10,768 nt of DNA from an uncultured Rhodobacter sp. GTDB taxonomy: Bacteria > Pseudomonadota > Alphaproteobacteria > Rhodobacterales > Rhodobacteraceae. The DNA lies in NCBI GenBank assembly GCA_937901435.1, contig CALGTJ010000051.1, positions 1 through 10,768 of the forward strand, in the 5' to 3' direction. The stretch's first letter is position 1; every line of letters begins with the position of its first letter. The position numbers and the translations under genes are program-made. The notes below the pieces were generated by a model. That model was not told where the DNA came from and did no database searches. It saw nothing but the letters and a program-made list of their open reading frames with translations. Positions 1 through 5,988 of this stretch are shown here, piece by piece.

Positions 1-286
1 TGACTATCCAAAGCTGGCTCAGTTGTGGTGGCAGAACATCGGCGACGCTATGTCCGGTGCGAAGACCCCACAAGAAGCGCTGGACTCGCTTTGTGCTGAT
101 CAGGAACGTGTCCTGATCCGTCTGGAGCGCGCAGGCGTTCAGGGCGATCTTGGCCCGGTCATGAACGAAGAGCAAGATCCAGAGTACTGGTTGTCTCAGC
201 CCGGTTCGCCCAATGCGAAACTGGCCAATGAGGACGAGACCCCAGTGACAATCGCTTATGACGAGCTGATCAAATCCTGGCAGTAA
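1..286 (+). CDS. ABC transporter solute-binding protein, C-terminal part
   Basis: Only the last 94 residues are in the window; the frame is open from base 2 and ends at TAA 284-286. The visible part is a soluble, Trp/Tyr- and acid-rich tail. It includes the stretch GAKTPQEALDSL, then NEEQDPEYW, and ends in IAYDELIKSWQ. From memory, this pattern fits the C-terminus of alphaproteobacterial family 1 extracellular solute-binding proteins of carbohydrate/polyol ABC importers, and the closest resemblance is to the long glycerol-type (GlpV-like) receptors. Such proteins act in the periplasm and deliver substrate to a membrane permease pair. The signal peptide and most of the ligand site lie off the left edge, so the substrate cannot be judged. 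An intrinsic terminator 11 bases after the stop suggests this is the last gene of its operon. Confidence 0.75.
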   Translation, partial: DYPKLAQLWWQNIGDAMSGAKTPQEALDSLCADQERVLIRLERAGVQGDLGPVMNEEQDPEYWLSQPGSPNAKLANEDETPVTIAYDELIKSWQ

Positions 287-296
287 GCCTATCTTT

Positions 297-328
297 CCGG
301 GGCCAGTTCGCTGGCCCCGGATTTTTTT
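297..328 (+). terminator. Rho-independent terminator after the solute-binding protein gene
   Basis: The 10-base arm CCGGGGCCAG (297-306) and its perfect complement CTGGCCCCGG (311-320) enclose a TTCG tetraloop. An A and seven T residues follow (322-328). The very stable stem, short loop and T-run are the full signature of an intrinsic terminator. It separates the upstream transporter operon from the alcohol dehydrogenase gene. Confidence 0.95.
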
Positions 329-364
329 GTTCATTTATGACCCTTGTTCCTTTTGTGTTTTGGC

Positions 365-406
365 CGCAGGACCGCATCGCGCATTTGACCTGCCGTCCTG
401 CGACGG
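365..406. promoter_or_regulatory. Inverted repeats upstream of the alcohol dehydrogenase gene
   Basis: CGCAGGAC (365-372) is repeated as its exact complement GTCCTGCG (395-402), a pair of 8-base arms separated by 22 bases. The right arm overlaps a second small hairpin, CCGTC (393-397), loop CTGC, GACGG (402-406). They lie 43-84 bases before the chosen start of the dehydrogenase gene, where an operator or leader structure would be expected. I see no clear sigma-70 promoter boxes here. A regulatory role is an inference from position. Confidence 0.35.
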
Positions 407-448
407 ACTAGACACAGACGTCCCTCTCTCGTGACAAAGGCCAGCCTG

Positions 449-1639
449 ATGCAGACCCCCACTATGCCGTTTTCTTTTTTCAGCCCCGAGGCCATTCATT
501 TTGGGCGCGGCCAAAGCCAGCAGACGGCGGATCTGGCCAAAGTTTTTGGCACATCGGTTCTGGTGGTGCATGGCGCGACGGCCGCGCGGGCCGGGTGGCT
601 GGTGGCGGCATGTGCGCAGGCCGGGCTGAAGACCACGACCCTTAGTTGCGCGCACGAGCCGAGCCTGCCCGATCTAGAGGTGGCGCTGGCTGACATCAAA
701 GGCCGCGCGCCGGATGTGGTGATCGCGCTTGGCGGGGGGGCCGTCATCGACTTTGCCAAGGCGCTGGCCGCGCTGATCCGCTGTGACGGCCCACCGATTG
801 AGTACCTTGAGGTCGTCGGCACGGGCCGCGCGCTGGACCACGCGCCTTTACAGATGATCGCCTTGCCCACCACCGCCGGAACCGGCGCAGAGGTGACCAA
901 GAACGCGGTGATTTCCGTACCCGATCGCGGGCTGAAGGTCAGCCTGCGTGATCCGCGTATGATCCCCGATATCGCCATCATCGATCCTGCCCTGATGCAG
1001 GGCGCGCCCCAACGCATCGCGCTGGCGGCGGGGCTGGATGCGATAACGCAACTGATAGAGCCGTTTGTGTCGTCCAAGGCCAATCCGATGACGGATGCAC
1101 TGTGCCAGCAGGGGCTGCGCGTTGGCATGGATGCGCTGCGCCGCGTGGTCGAGGCGGATGACCCGTTGGGCTGGGATGTCATGGCGCGGGTCAGCTTTTA
1201 TGGCGGGCTGGCGCTGGCAAATGCCGGGCTTGGCGCGGTGCATGGATTGGCCGGGGTGATCGGCGGTACAACCAACGCGCCGCACGGCGAGATTTGCGGC
1301 GCGCTGCTGCCGGCGGTTCTGGCCTCGCATCAAAGCAAGCTGGCCGCCGACCGCGATAGCGACACCGCCCGGCGGGTGGAGTGGGTGGTTGACCTGTTGA
1401 ATACGCATTTCGCGGGCGACATGCCCCGTGATGGCACTCTGGTGCAAAAGACCCAAGGTCTGCCGGGGCTGGTGCGCTGGTCAAGGCAGCACGGATTGCG
1501 CGGGCTGGGCGAGATGGGGCTGAAGCCTGCGCAGTACCCAGAGGTGGCGGCCGCCGGGATGAACGCCTCGTCGATGAAGGCAAACCCCTTTGTCCTGACA
1601 CAACAAGAACTTATCGAGATCATGCAGGCCGCGGCATAA
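449..1639 (+). CDS. Iron-containing (group III) alcohol dehydrogenase family protein
   Basis: Predicted 396-residue cytosolic NAD(P)-dependent dehydrogenase of the Fe-ADH superfamily, which usually interconverts primary alcohols and aldehydes; normal length is about 380-400 residues. Numbering is from the alternative GTG at 431. An N-terminal dinucleotide-binding domain carries GGGAVID (101-107) and PTTAGTGAEVT (146-156), followed by an all-helical metal domain. Metal ligands expected in this family are D203, H271 (in AVHGLAG) and H285 (in APHGEICG). The usual fourth ligand, His four residues after the Asp, is Gln207 (GLDAITQLIEPF). From memory, a Gln here marks a recognised subgroup and need not mean loss of function. 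I chose ATG 449 because AAGG at 437-440 sits 8 bases upstream, whereas GTG 431 has no ribosome-binding site. The substrate is unknown. The nearby aminotransferase could supply an aldehyde or semialdehyde, but that link is inferred. Confidence 0.9.
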   Translation: MQTPTMPFSFFSPEAIHFGRGQSQQTADLAKVFGTSVLVVHGATAARAGWLVAACAQAGLKTTTLSCAHEPSLPDLEVALADIKGRAPDVVIALGGGAVIDFAKALAALIRCDGPPIEYLEVVGTGRALDHAPLQMIALPTTAGTGAEVTKNAVISVPDRGLKVSLRDPRMIPDIAIIDPALMQGAPQRIALAAGLDAITQLIEPFVSSKANPMTDALCQQGLRVGMDALRRVVEADDPLGWDVMARVSFYGGLALANAGLGAVHGLAGVIGGTTNAPHGEICGALLPAVLASHQSKLAADRDSDTARRVEWVVDLLNTHFAGDMPRDGTLVQKTQGLPGLVRWSRQHGLRGLGEMGLKPAQYPEVAAAGMNASSMKANPFVLTQQELIEIMQAAA

Positions 1640-1684
1640 GGGGGCTGATTGCCCGGTTGTTCTGGCAGCGCTGGTAATTTGCGC

Positions 1685-1713
1685 TATTCGTCCCCGGTCT
1701 TCGCCGCTATAAT
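1685..1713 (+). promoter_or_regulatory. Sigma-70-type promoter for the VOC gene
   Basis: A perfect -10 hexamer TATAAT lies at 1708-1713. The best -35 candidate at 17-base spacing is the weak TATTCG (1685-1690). Transcription would begin near 1720, giving a leader of about 27 bases before ATG 1747. The weak -35 suggests low basal activity or dependence on an activator. Confidence 0.55.
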
Positions 1714-1746
1714 GTTACATATCTCGCCAATAAGAAAGTTCCAAAG

Positions 1747-2127
1747 ATGCAAATGCTCCGCCTTGATCATGTGAATGTCAGAACCGCAAACCTCGAAGCA
1801 ATGGTGGAATTTTACGAGACCATCCTAGGCCTCAAACGCGGCGCGCGCCCCGATTTTCCCTTTCCCGGTGCGTGGATGTATATCGGGGACGAGCCGATCA
1901 TTCACCTTGTGGGGGTGGCAAAAGAATGCGCCACAGTGGAACCCAAGCTGGAACATTTCGCGATCAAGGCCAGCGGGATGGGCGGTCTGATCGCCAAGCT
2001 CAAGGCCGCCGACATTCCTCATACGGTTGATCCGGTGCCCGGATTTCCGATCGTGCAGATCAACCTGCATGATGTGGATGGCAATCACATCCACATCGAT
2101 TTTCATAACGAAGAGATCCCCGCTTAG
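1747..2127 (+). CDS. VOC superfamily (glyoxalase/bleomycin-resistance fold) protein
   Basis: A 126-residue single-domain protein with the full VOC pattern: LDHVNVRT at the N-terminus, an EFYETILGLKRG helix-turn (21-32), PGAWMYIG (40-47), PIIHLV (50-55), LEHFAI (68-73) and a C-terminal GNHIHIDF (112-119). Family members are small metal-dependent enzymes (lyases, isomerases, dioxygenases) or binding proteins built from paired beta-alpha-beta-beta-beta units. Candidate metal ligands are H8, H53 and H70. The position that is often Glu in GNxIEL is His116 here, with Asp118 next to it, so metal geometry may differ. It has its own promoter and lies on the opposite strand to the aminotransferase, with stops 8 bases apart. 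Both sides are therefore separate transcription units and co-function is not proven. Substrate unknown. Confidence 0.88.
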   Translation: MQMLRLDHVNVRTANLEAMVEFYETILGLKRGARPDFPFPGAWMYIGDEPIIHLVGVAKECATVEPKLEHFAIKASGMGGLIAKLKAADIPHTVDPVPGFPIVQINLHDVDGNHIHIDFHNEEIPA

Positions 2128-2135
2128 GCCCAGTC

Positions 2136-3482
2136 TCAGGTCGCGGCAAACCCCGCGTCCAGCGCGGCCAACAGAACATCTGCATCCGCCTCGCTCAGCA
2201 CCAGCGGCGGCGAGAGGATGAGGTTGGGGCCAGAGACCCGCACCATCGCGCCGTTCTGATAGGCGACCTCTTGCACGATGGCTGCGGTGGCCGCGTCGAT
2301 GGGGGCCTTGGTCGCGCGGTCGTTGACCATTTCGAGGGCGGTCATCAACCCGTACCCGCCGCGCACATCGCCGATGATGTCATATTTCTCCATCAACGCC
2401 TTGCAGCCCTCATATAGCTGCGTCCCCCGCGCCGCGGCGTTCTCGATCACGTTCAGGCGTTTGGTCTCTGCCAGACAGGCCACCGCCGCTGCCGCCCCCA
2501 CAGGATGCCCGGAATAGGTGTACCCATGCCCGATCTTGGCGGCGGGATTGTCCTCGAACGCCTCGATCATCTTGTCTCCCAGCATCACCGCGCCAAAGGG
2601 GAAATAGCCATTGGTGATCGCCTTGGCCGTGGCCATCATGTCGGGCTGGATGCCCCACAACCGCGCGCCAGACCACGCCCCCGTGCGCCCATAGGAGGTG
2701 ATGACCTCGTCCGTGATCAGCAGGATTCCGTTGCGATCACAAATCTCGCGCAGCATCGGGGCGAATGTCTTGTGGGGCGGGATCACACCGCCTGCGCCCA
2801 AAATTGGCTCCATGATCATCGCGGCGATGGTGGATGCGCCCTGAAAGGCGATCTCATCCTCTAACGCCGCCGCACATAGCTGCGCCAGACGGGCCGGGTC
2901 GCTCTCGTTGAACGGATTGCGGTAGGTATAGGGGGCCGGGATGTGGAAACAGCCGGGCAACAGCGGTTCATAGGCTGTGCGGAAATTGGCGTTGCCGTTG
3001 ACAGAAGCCCCGCCCATATGGGTGCCGTGATAGCCCTTTTTCAGGCTCAGGAACTTGACCCGACCGGGTTCGCCGCGCAGCTTGTGATACTGACGTGCAA
3101 GGCGCAGGGCGGTTTCAACGGAATCCGACCCCCCCGAGGTAAAGAACGCGCGGCTGAGGCCATCTGGGGCAAAGAACTCGGCCAATTCATAGGACAGTTC
3201 AATCGCCGCATCGTTGGTGGTGCCGCGAAAGGTCGAGTAATAGGGCAGCTTGTCCAACTGGGCGCTGATCGCGTCTTTGACCGGCTGGCAGGAATAGCCA
3301 AGGTTCACGTTCCACAAGCCGCCGACACCATCCACGACGCAATGCCCGTCGATATCCGTCACCCGCACGCCGCTGGCGGCGGTGATGATCTTGGGCGGGG
3401 TGTCTATGCTGTCCTGCGGCGAGGTCATCGGATGCCACATCAGGCGACCGTTGTTTTCCTTGAGGAAGTTTGAATCCTTCAT
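2136..3482 (-). CDS. Class III PLP-dependent aminotransferase (omega-amino acid type)
   Basis: A full-length 448-residue fold-type I aminotransferase. Visible landmarks are the phosphate-binding SGGSDSVETALRLARQYH (116-133), the ring-stacking YHG (151-153), MEP (224-226), the cofactor Asp258 in LITDEV, the Schiff-base Lys287 in TAKAITNGY, and YTYSGHP (321-327) from the dimer-side phosphate site. The family moves an amino group from a terminal-amine compound (beta-alanine, taurine, GABA, putrescine-like) to pyruvate or 2-oxoglutarate in the cytosol. The sequence alone does not fix the substrate, and I do not recognise it as a classical taurine-pyruvate enzyme. ATG 3482 is preceded by GGAG (8-base spacing) on the minus strand. 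It is divergent from tctB across a 384-base region and convergent with the VOC gene. Pairing with a carboxylate importer and a dehydrogenase suggests catabolism of an amino acid-like substrate, which is inference. Confidence 0.93.
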   Translation of the reverse strand: MKDSNFLKENNGRLMWHPMTSPQDSIDTPPKIITAASGVRVTDIDGHCVVDGVGGLWNVNLGYSCQPVKDAISAQLDKLPYYSTFRGTTNDAAIELSYELAEFFAPDGLSRAFFTSGGSDSVETALRLARQYHKLRGEPGRVKFLSLKKGYHGTHMGGASVNGNANFRTAYEPLLPGCFHIPAPYTYRNPFNESDPARLAQLCAAALEDEIAFQGASTIAAMIMEPILGAGGVIPPHKTFAPMLREICDRNGILLITDEVITSYGRTGAWSGARLWGIQPDMMATAKAITNGYFPFGAVMLGDKMIEAFEDNPAAKIGHGYTYSGHPVGAAAAVACLAETKRLNVIENAAARGTQLYEGCKALMEKYDIIGDVRGGYGLMTALEMVNDRATKAPIDAATAAIVQEVAYQNGAMVRVSGPNLILSPPLVLSEADADVLLAALDAGFAAT

Positions 3483-3514
3483 GACGTGGGCTCCGATGCC
3501 GGGGAGAGGGCGCG

Positions 3515-3526
3515 GCCCCTTGGGGC
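3515..3526. repeat. GC-rich palindrome in the aminotransferase leader
   Basis: GCCCC (3515-3519), TT, GGGGC (3522-3526) is a perfect inverted repeat 33-44 bases before the aminotransferase start. In the minus-strand mRNA it could form a small GC-only hairpin in the 5' leader. The role is unknown. Confidence 0.3.
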
Positions 3527-3552
3527 GGTTGGGTCGGGAGTGGGCCGCGCGT

Positions 3553-3575
3553 TCACAGCTTTGCGCGATTTGTGA
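3553..3575. promoter_or_regulatory. Possible Crp/Fnr-family operator half-sites
   Basis: TCACA (3553-3557) and TGTGA (3571-3575) are inverted half-sites in the divergent region between the aminotransferase and tctB. They resemble Crp-type half-sites, but the 13-base spacer is longer than the 6 bases of a canonical Crp site. A Crp/Fnr-family gene lies 3.8 kb downstream in the window. This is a weak call, recorded because of position and symmetry. Confidence 0.2.
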
Positions 3576-3578
3576 CAG

Positions 3579-3807
3579 ATGAAAATGAACAAGGCAACTT
3601 TGTTCCGGACGCGGGTTTGATAAGTCCGCCGCCTTGGTCGGACTTGAACCCGTGGTTCAGGGCCTGCCCTGTTAAGCGGGCGCATGGTGGCCACTGCGCG
3701 GTGGTCTGTTGGCAGGACGCCGCAGAAGTAAGCACTCAGACCACTGCCGATGCCGAAACGCCGGGGCGGATCAAAACGAGGCTTGCCAAGGGATCGCAGG
3801 TACGTTT
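3579..3807 (+). promoter_or_regulatory. Structured leader or small-RNA candidate upstream of tctB
   Basis: This gene-free stretch between the aminotransferase and tctB is rich in inverted repeats and leads directly into a terminator. Hairpin 1: CGGGTT (3612-3617) and AAGTCCG (3622-3628) pair with CGGACTT (3639-3645) and AACCCG (3647-3652), giving 13 base pairs with one small internal loop. Next is CAGGGC-CT-GCCCTG (3658-3671). Then comes the perfect palindrome GTGGCCAC (3687-3694). Hairpin 2: GCGGTGGTCTG (3698-3708) pairs with CAGACCACTGC (3737-3747), 11 pairs including one G-T. A 13-codon frame, MKMNKATLFRTRV (3579-3620), ends in the bulge of hairpin 1, but it has no obvious ribosome-binding site. 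I could not match the region to a riboswitch class I know. It may be an attenuator leader, an sRNA, or just GC-rich spacer. Confidence 0.45.
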
Positions 3808-3839
3808 GGGTTGGGCATCACCTTTGCCCGACCCTTTTT
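3808..3839 (+). terminator. Intrinsic terminator (possible attenuator) just before tctB
   Basis: GGGTTGGGC (3808-3816) pairs with GCCCGACCC (3826-3834), nine pairs with one G-T, around a 9-base loop. Five T residues follow (3835-3839). This is a well-formed Rho-independent terminator on the plus strand. No recognised protein gene ends before it, because the gene to its left runs the other way, and tctB starts 27 bases later. It therefore either ends a short RNA or acts as a conditional terminator for the tct operon. Confidence 0.8.
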
Positions 3840-3866
3840 CCTGTCTGCAAGATCGGGGGCCAGTCC

Positions 3867-4406
3867 ATGTCACGCGTCAAGACTCTGCAATCCTTGTTCA
3901 AACGCTACCGCCGCCCCGGAGACATTGTGTTCGCGTGGTTTTTCCTGATTGTCACGCTGGTCTTGCTTAGCCAGATCCTTGACCAGACCGCCTATAAAAA
4001 GGGCGCAAAGCTGTTTGCCCAGCCGCGCTTTTGGCCTGCGGTCTCGCTGGGCGGGATGGTGGCGTTTGCGTTGTTTCACCTGCTGGGCTCGGCCCTGTCC
4101 GAACGCATCGCGGGGCGCTGGCGCGAGGTTCTGCTGTGGCTGGCCTCGTTTGAATATGCGGGCTGGTTCATCGCCTATGCGCTGGCGGTGCCCTATGCGG
4201 GCTATCTGCCGACAACGGTGGTATTTGCGCTGCTTTTGTCCCTGCGGGTGGGCTATCGCAGCGCGCTGGCGCTTGGCTCTGCGGCGGCCAGCGCCCTTGT
4301 GATCGTGGTGTTGTTCAAGACCTTGCTGGGGGTGAACCTGCCATCGGGGCAGATTTACGAGGTCCTGCCCGACGGGCTGCGCCAGATCATGCTGACCTAT
4401 TTTTGA
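3867..4406 (+). CDS. tctB: Tripartite tricarboxylate transporter small membrane subunit TctB
   Basis: A 179-residue integral membrane protein matching the TctB family in size and layout. A short cationic N-terminus (KRYRR, 12-16) precedes hydrophobic segments at about 20-38, 56-75, 88-111, 114-128 and 133-155. In this transporter family, TctB is the small subunit that pairs with TctA in the inner membrane for ion-driven uptake of carboxylates captured by a periplasmic TctC. ATG 3867 was chosen over upstream in-frame starts because the added residues look non-coding and would run through the terminator stem. The ribosome-binding site is a poor, G-rich GGGGG (3855-3859). It is followed 51 bases later by tctA, clearly the same operon. 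Confidence 0.85.
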   Translation: MSRVKTLQSLFKRYRRPGDIVFAWFFLIVTLVLLSQILDQTAYKKGAKLFAQPRFWPAVSLGGMVAFALFHLLGSALSERIAGRWREVLLWLASFEYAGWFIAYALAVPYAGYLPTTVVFALLLSLRVGYRSALALGSAAASALVIVVLFKTLLGVNLPSGQIYEVLPDGLRQIMLTYF

Positions 4407-4449
4407 CCCTAATTTCTGGCCCCAACTTTTGGCCCCAGTTTCTGATCGG
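4397..4449. repeat. Degenerate 13-base tandem repeats across the tctB-tctA junction
   Basis: Three adjacent 13-mers, starting at 4411 (AATTTCTGGCCCC), 4424 (AACTTTTGGCCCC) and 4437 (AGTTTCTGATCGG), are near copies. A fourth, weaker copy (about 4397-4409) covers the tctB stop codon. They fill almost the whole gap and end at the tctA ribosome-binding site (GGAG, 4448-4451). A role in translation of tctA or simple slippage history are both possible. Confidence 0.45.
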
Positions 4450-4457
4450 AGCGCACC

Positions 4458-5975
4458 ATGGAAGACCTGATTGCCGGAGCCGTGATGCTGGCGCGCTGGG
4501 ACGTGGCGCTGGCGCTGCTGGTTGGCTCGATTGGCGGGGTGATCATCGGTGCGATCCCCGGTGTTGGCCCGGCGGTGGCGATTGCGATCCTGCTGCCCGC
4601 CACATTTTCGATGGATCCCATCGTCGGGCTGACCATGCTGCTGGGGATCTACGGCTCGTCCATGTATGGCGGCGCGATCCCTGCCGTGCTGATCAATACG
4701 CCCGGCACCGCCGTCAACGCGCTGACCTCGTATGACGGCTATCCCATGACCCAGCGCGGCGAGGCGCATCGCGCGGTGTCACTGGCCTATAGTGCGTCCT
4801 TCTGGGGCGGCATCTTTGGCATCATCTGCCTGATCCTGCTGTCCCCCGTGCTGGCCCTGATCGCGCCGATGTTTGGCAGCCGAGAGATCTTTCTGGCGGC
4901 CCTTCTGGGCATCCTTCTGGTGATCCTCGCCCATCGCGGCCAGATCTTCGCCGCCGGGATGTTGGCGATGTTCGGGATCTTCCTGCAAACCATCGGGCTG
5001 GACGCGGTGACCTATACGCAGCGCTATACCTTTGGCCTGTCCTTCCTGACCTCTGGCATCAATCTGATCGTGGTGGTTCTGGGGCTGTTCGCGCTGTCAC
5101 AGGCGTTTTTCCTGCTGACTGCGCCCGACACCAGTCCCGACGCCAAGCCTGTGACTGGCAAGATGAGCGCCGGGATCAAGGAACTCTTGCAACACAAGCG
5201 CGTGGCGACGGTGGCGTCCAGTTTCGGCGTCATCCTTGGCATGATCCCCGGCACTGGAGAGTTCACAGCCCAGTTCATGAGCTACACCTACGCCCAGAAG
5301 ACCTCTAAAACGCCAGAAATGTTCGGCAAAGGCGCGCCCGAAGGCCTGATCGCCTCTGAGGCCGCCAACAACGCCGTGCCCGCCGCCGCAATGATCCCGC
5401 TGCTTGCGCTTGGCATTCCCGGAGAGGCGCTGACCGCGATGATGCTGTCGGTGTTTTATGTCCATAACGTCATTCCGGGGCCGCAATTGTTCCAGAACAA
5501 TATCGACCTTGTGTACGGCCTCTATATCGCGCTGATCTTGTTGAACATCATTGTGATGGTCTTTCTGCTGTTCTCGACGAACCTGCTGACCAGAATCATC
5601 CGCATTCCGACCCGCTTCCTTGGTGTCATGATCCTGCTCTTGTCTTTTGTCGGCGTCTATTCCCTGCGGAACTCGCTGACCGACTGCATGATTGCGGCGG
5701 TCTTTGGCGTCTTTGGCCTGATCCTGAAACGGCTGAACCTGCCGATTGTGCCGATCATCCTCGGCATGGTTCTTGGCGGGATCATGGAGGTCAAGCTGCG
5801 CTCTGCCTTGCCCCGGCTCAAGACGCCGCTGGATATGATCGACCGTCCGATTGCCTTTATCATCTTTGTCATCATCCTGCTGGTTATCGCGTTTCACATC
5901 CGCACTCTGGTCAAGGAATATTGCGCGCATCAACCCGACGAAGACCACGATCTGCACGACACGCAGGCGCGCTGA
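4458..5975 (+). CDS. tctA: Tripartite tricarboxylate transporter large membrane subunit TctA
   Basis: A 505-residue polytopic inner-membrane protein, the normal size for TctA. Two inverted signature halves are visible. The first has GAIPGVGPAVAIAILLPAT (31-49) followed by YGGAIPAVLINTPGTAVNAL (70-89). The second has GMIPGTGEFTAQF (about 260-272) followed by a loop with ASEAANNAVPAAAMIPLLAL and then LGIPGEALTAMML (to about 330). These glycine/proline-rich repeats are the family hallmark and likely form the substrate pore. The C-terminus is charged and His/Asp-rich (HQPDEDHDLHDTQAR), probably cytoplasmic. ATG 4458 follows GGAG with 6-base spacing. The stop lies 13 bases before the UPF0261 gene, indicating co-transcription. 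No tctC receptor gene is present in the window, so the substrate cannot be read from a binding protein. Confidence 0.95.
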   Translation: MEDLIAGAVMLARWDVALALLVGSIGGVIIGAIPGVGPAVAIAILLPATFSMDPIVGLTMLLGIYGSSMYGGAIPAVLINTPGTAVNALTSYDGYPMTQRGEAHRAVSLAYSASFWGGIFGIICLILLSPVLALIAPMFGSREIFLAALLGILLVILAHRGQIFAAGMLAMFGIFLQTIGLDAVTYTQRYTFGLSFLTSGINLIVVVLGLFALSQAFFLLTAPDTSPDAKPVTGKMSAGIKELLQHKRVATVASSFGVILGMIPGTGEFTAQFMSYTYAQKTSKTPEMFGKGAPEGLIASEAANNAVPAAAMIPLLALGIPGEALTAMMLSVFYVHNVIPGPQLFQNNIDLVYGLYIALILLNIIVMVFLLFSTNLLTRIIRIPTRFLGVMILLLSFVGVYSLRNSLTDCMIAAVFGVFGLILKRLNLPIVPIILGMVLGGIMEVKLRSALPRLKTPLDMIDRPIAFIIFVIILLVIAFHIRTLVKEYCAHQPDEDHDLHDTQAR

Positions 5976-5988
5976 CGAAAGAGACGCC

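Noticed and set aside
3622..3700. tRNA-like words (GGTTCAAGTCC on the minus strand, CCTGTTAAG on the plus strand)
   Set aside because: They are on opposite strands. The T-arm pairs only three bases, the anticodon-like loop has the wrong size, and no acceptor stem can be drawn.
3685..3750. A GCCACTG word and CAGACC-ACTGCC resembling parts of a cobalamin riboswitch
   Set aside because: The conserved B12 box and upstream GGGAA/GGTG elements are missing or out of place, and the neighbouring genes are not cobalamin-related.
3572..3970. A 132-codon plus-strand frame through the tctB leader
   Set aside because: It runs through the terminator stem and into tctB in another frame, shows no recognisable domain and has no ribosome-binding site.
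3870..4769. A 299-codon minus-strand frame opposite tctB/tctA
   Set aside because: The same antisense artefact of membrane-protein coding sequence, with low-complexity Gln/His/Arg content.
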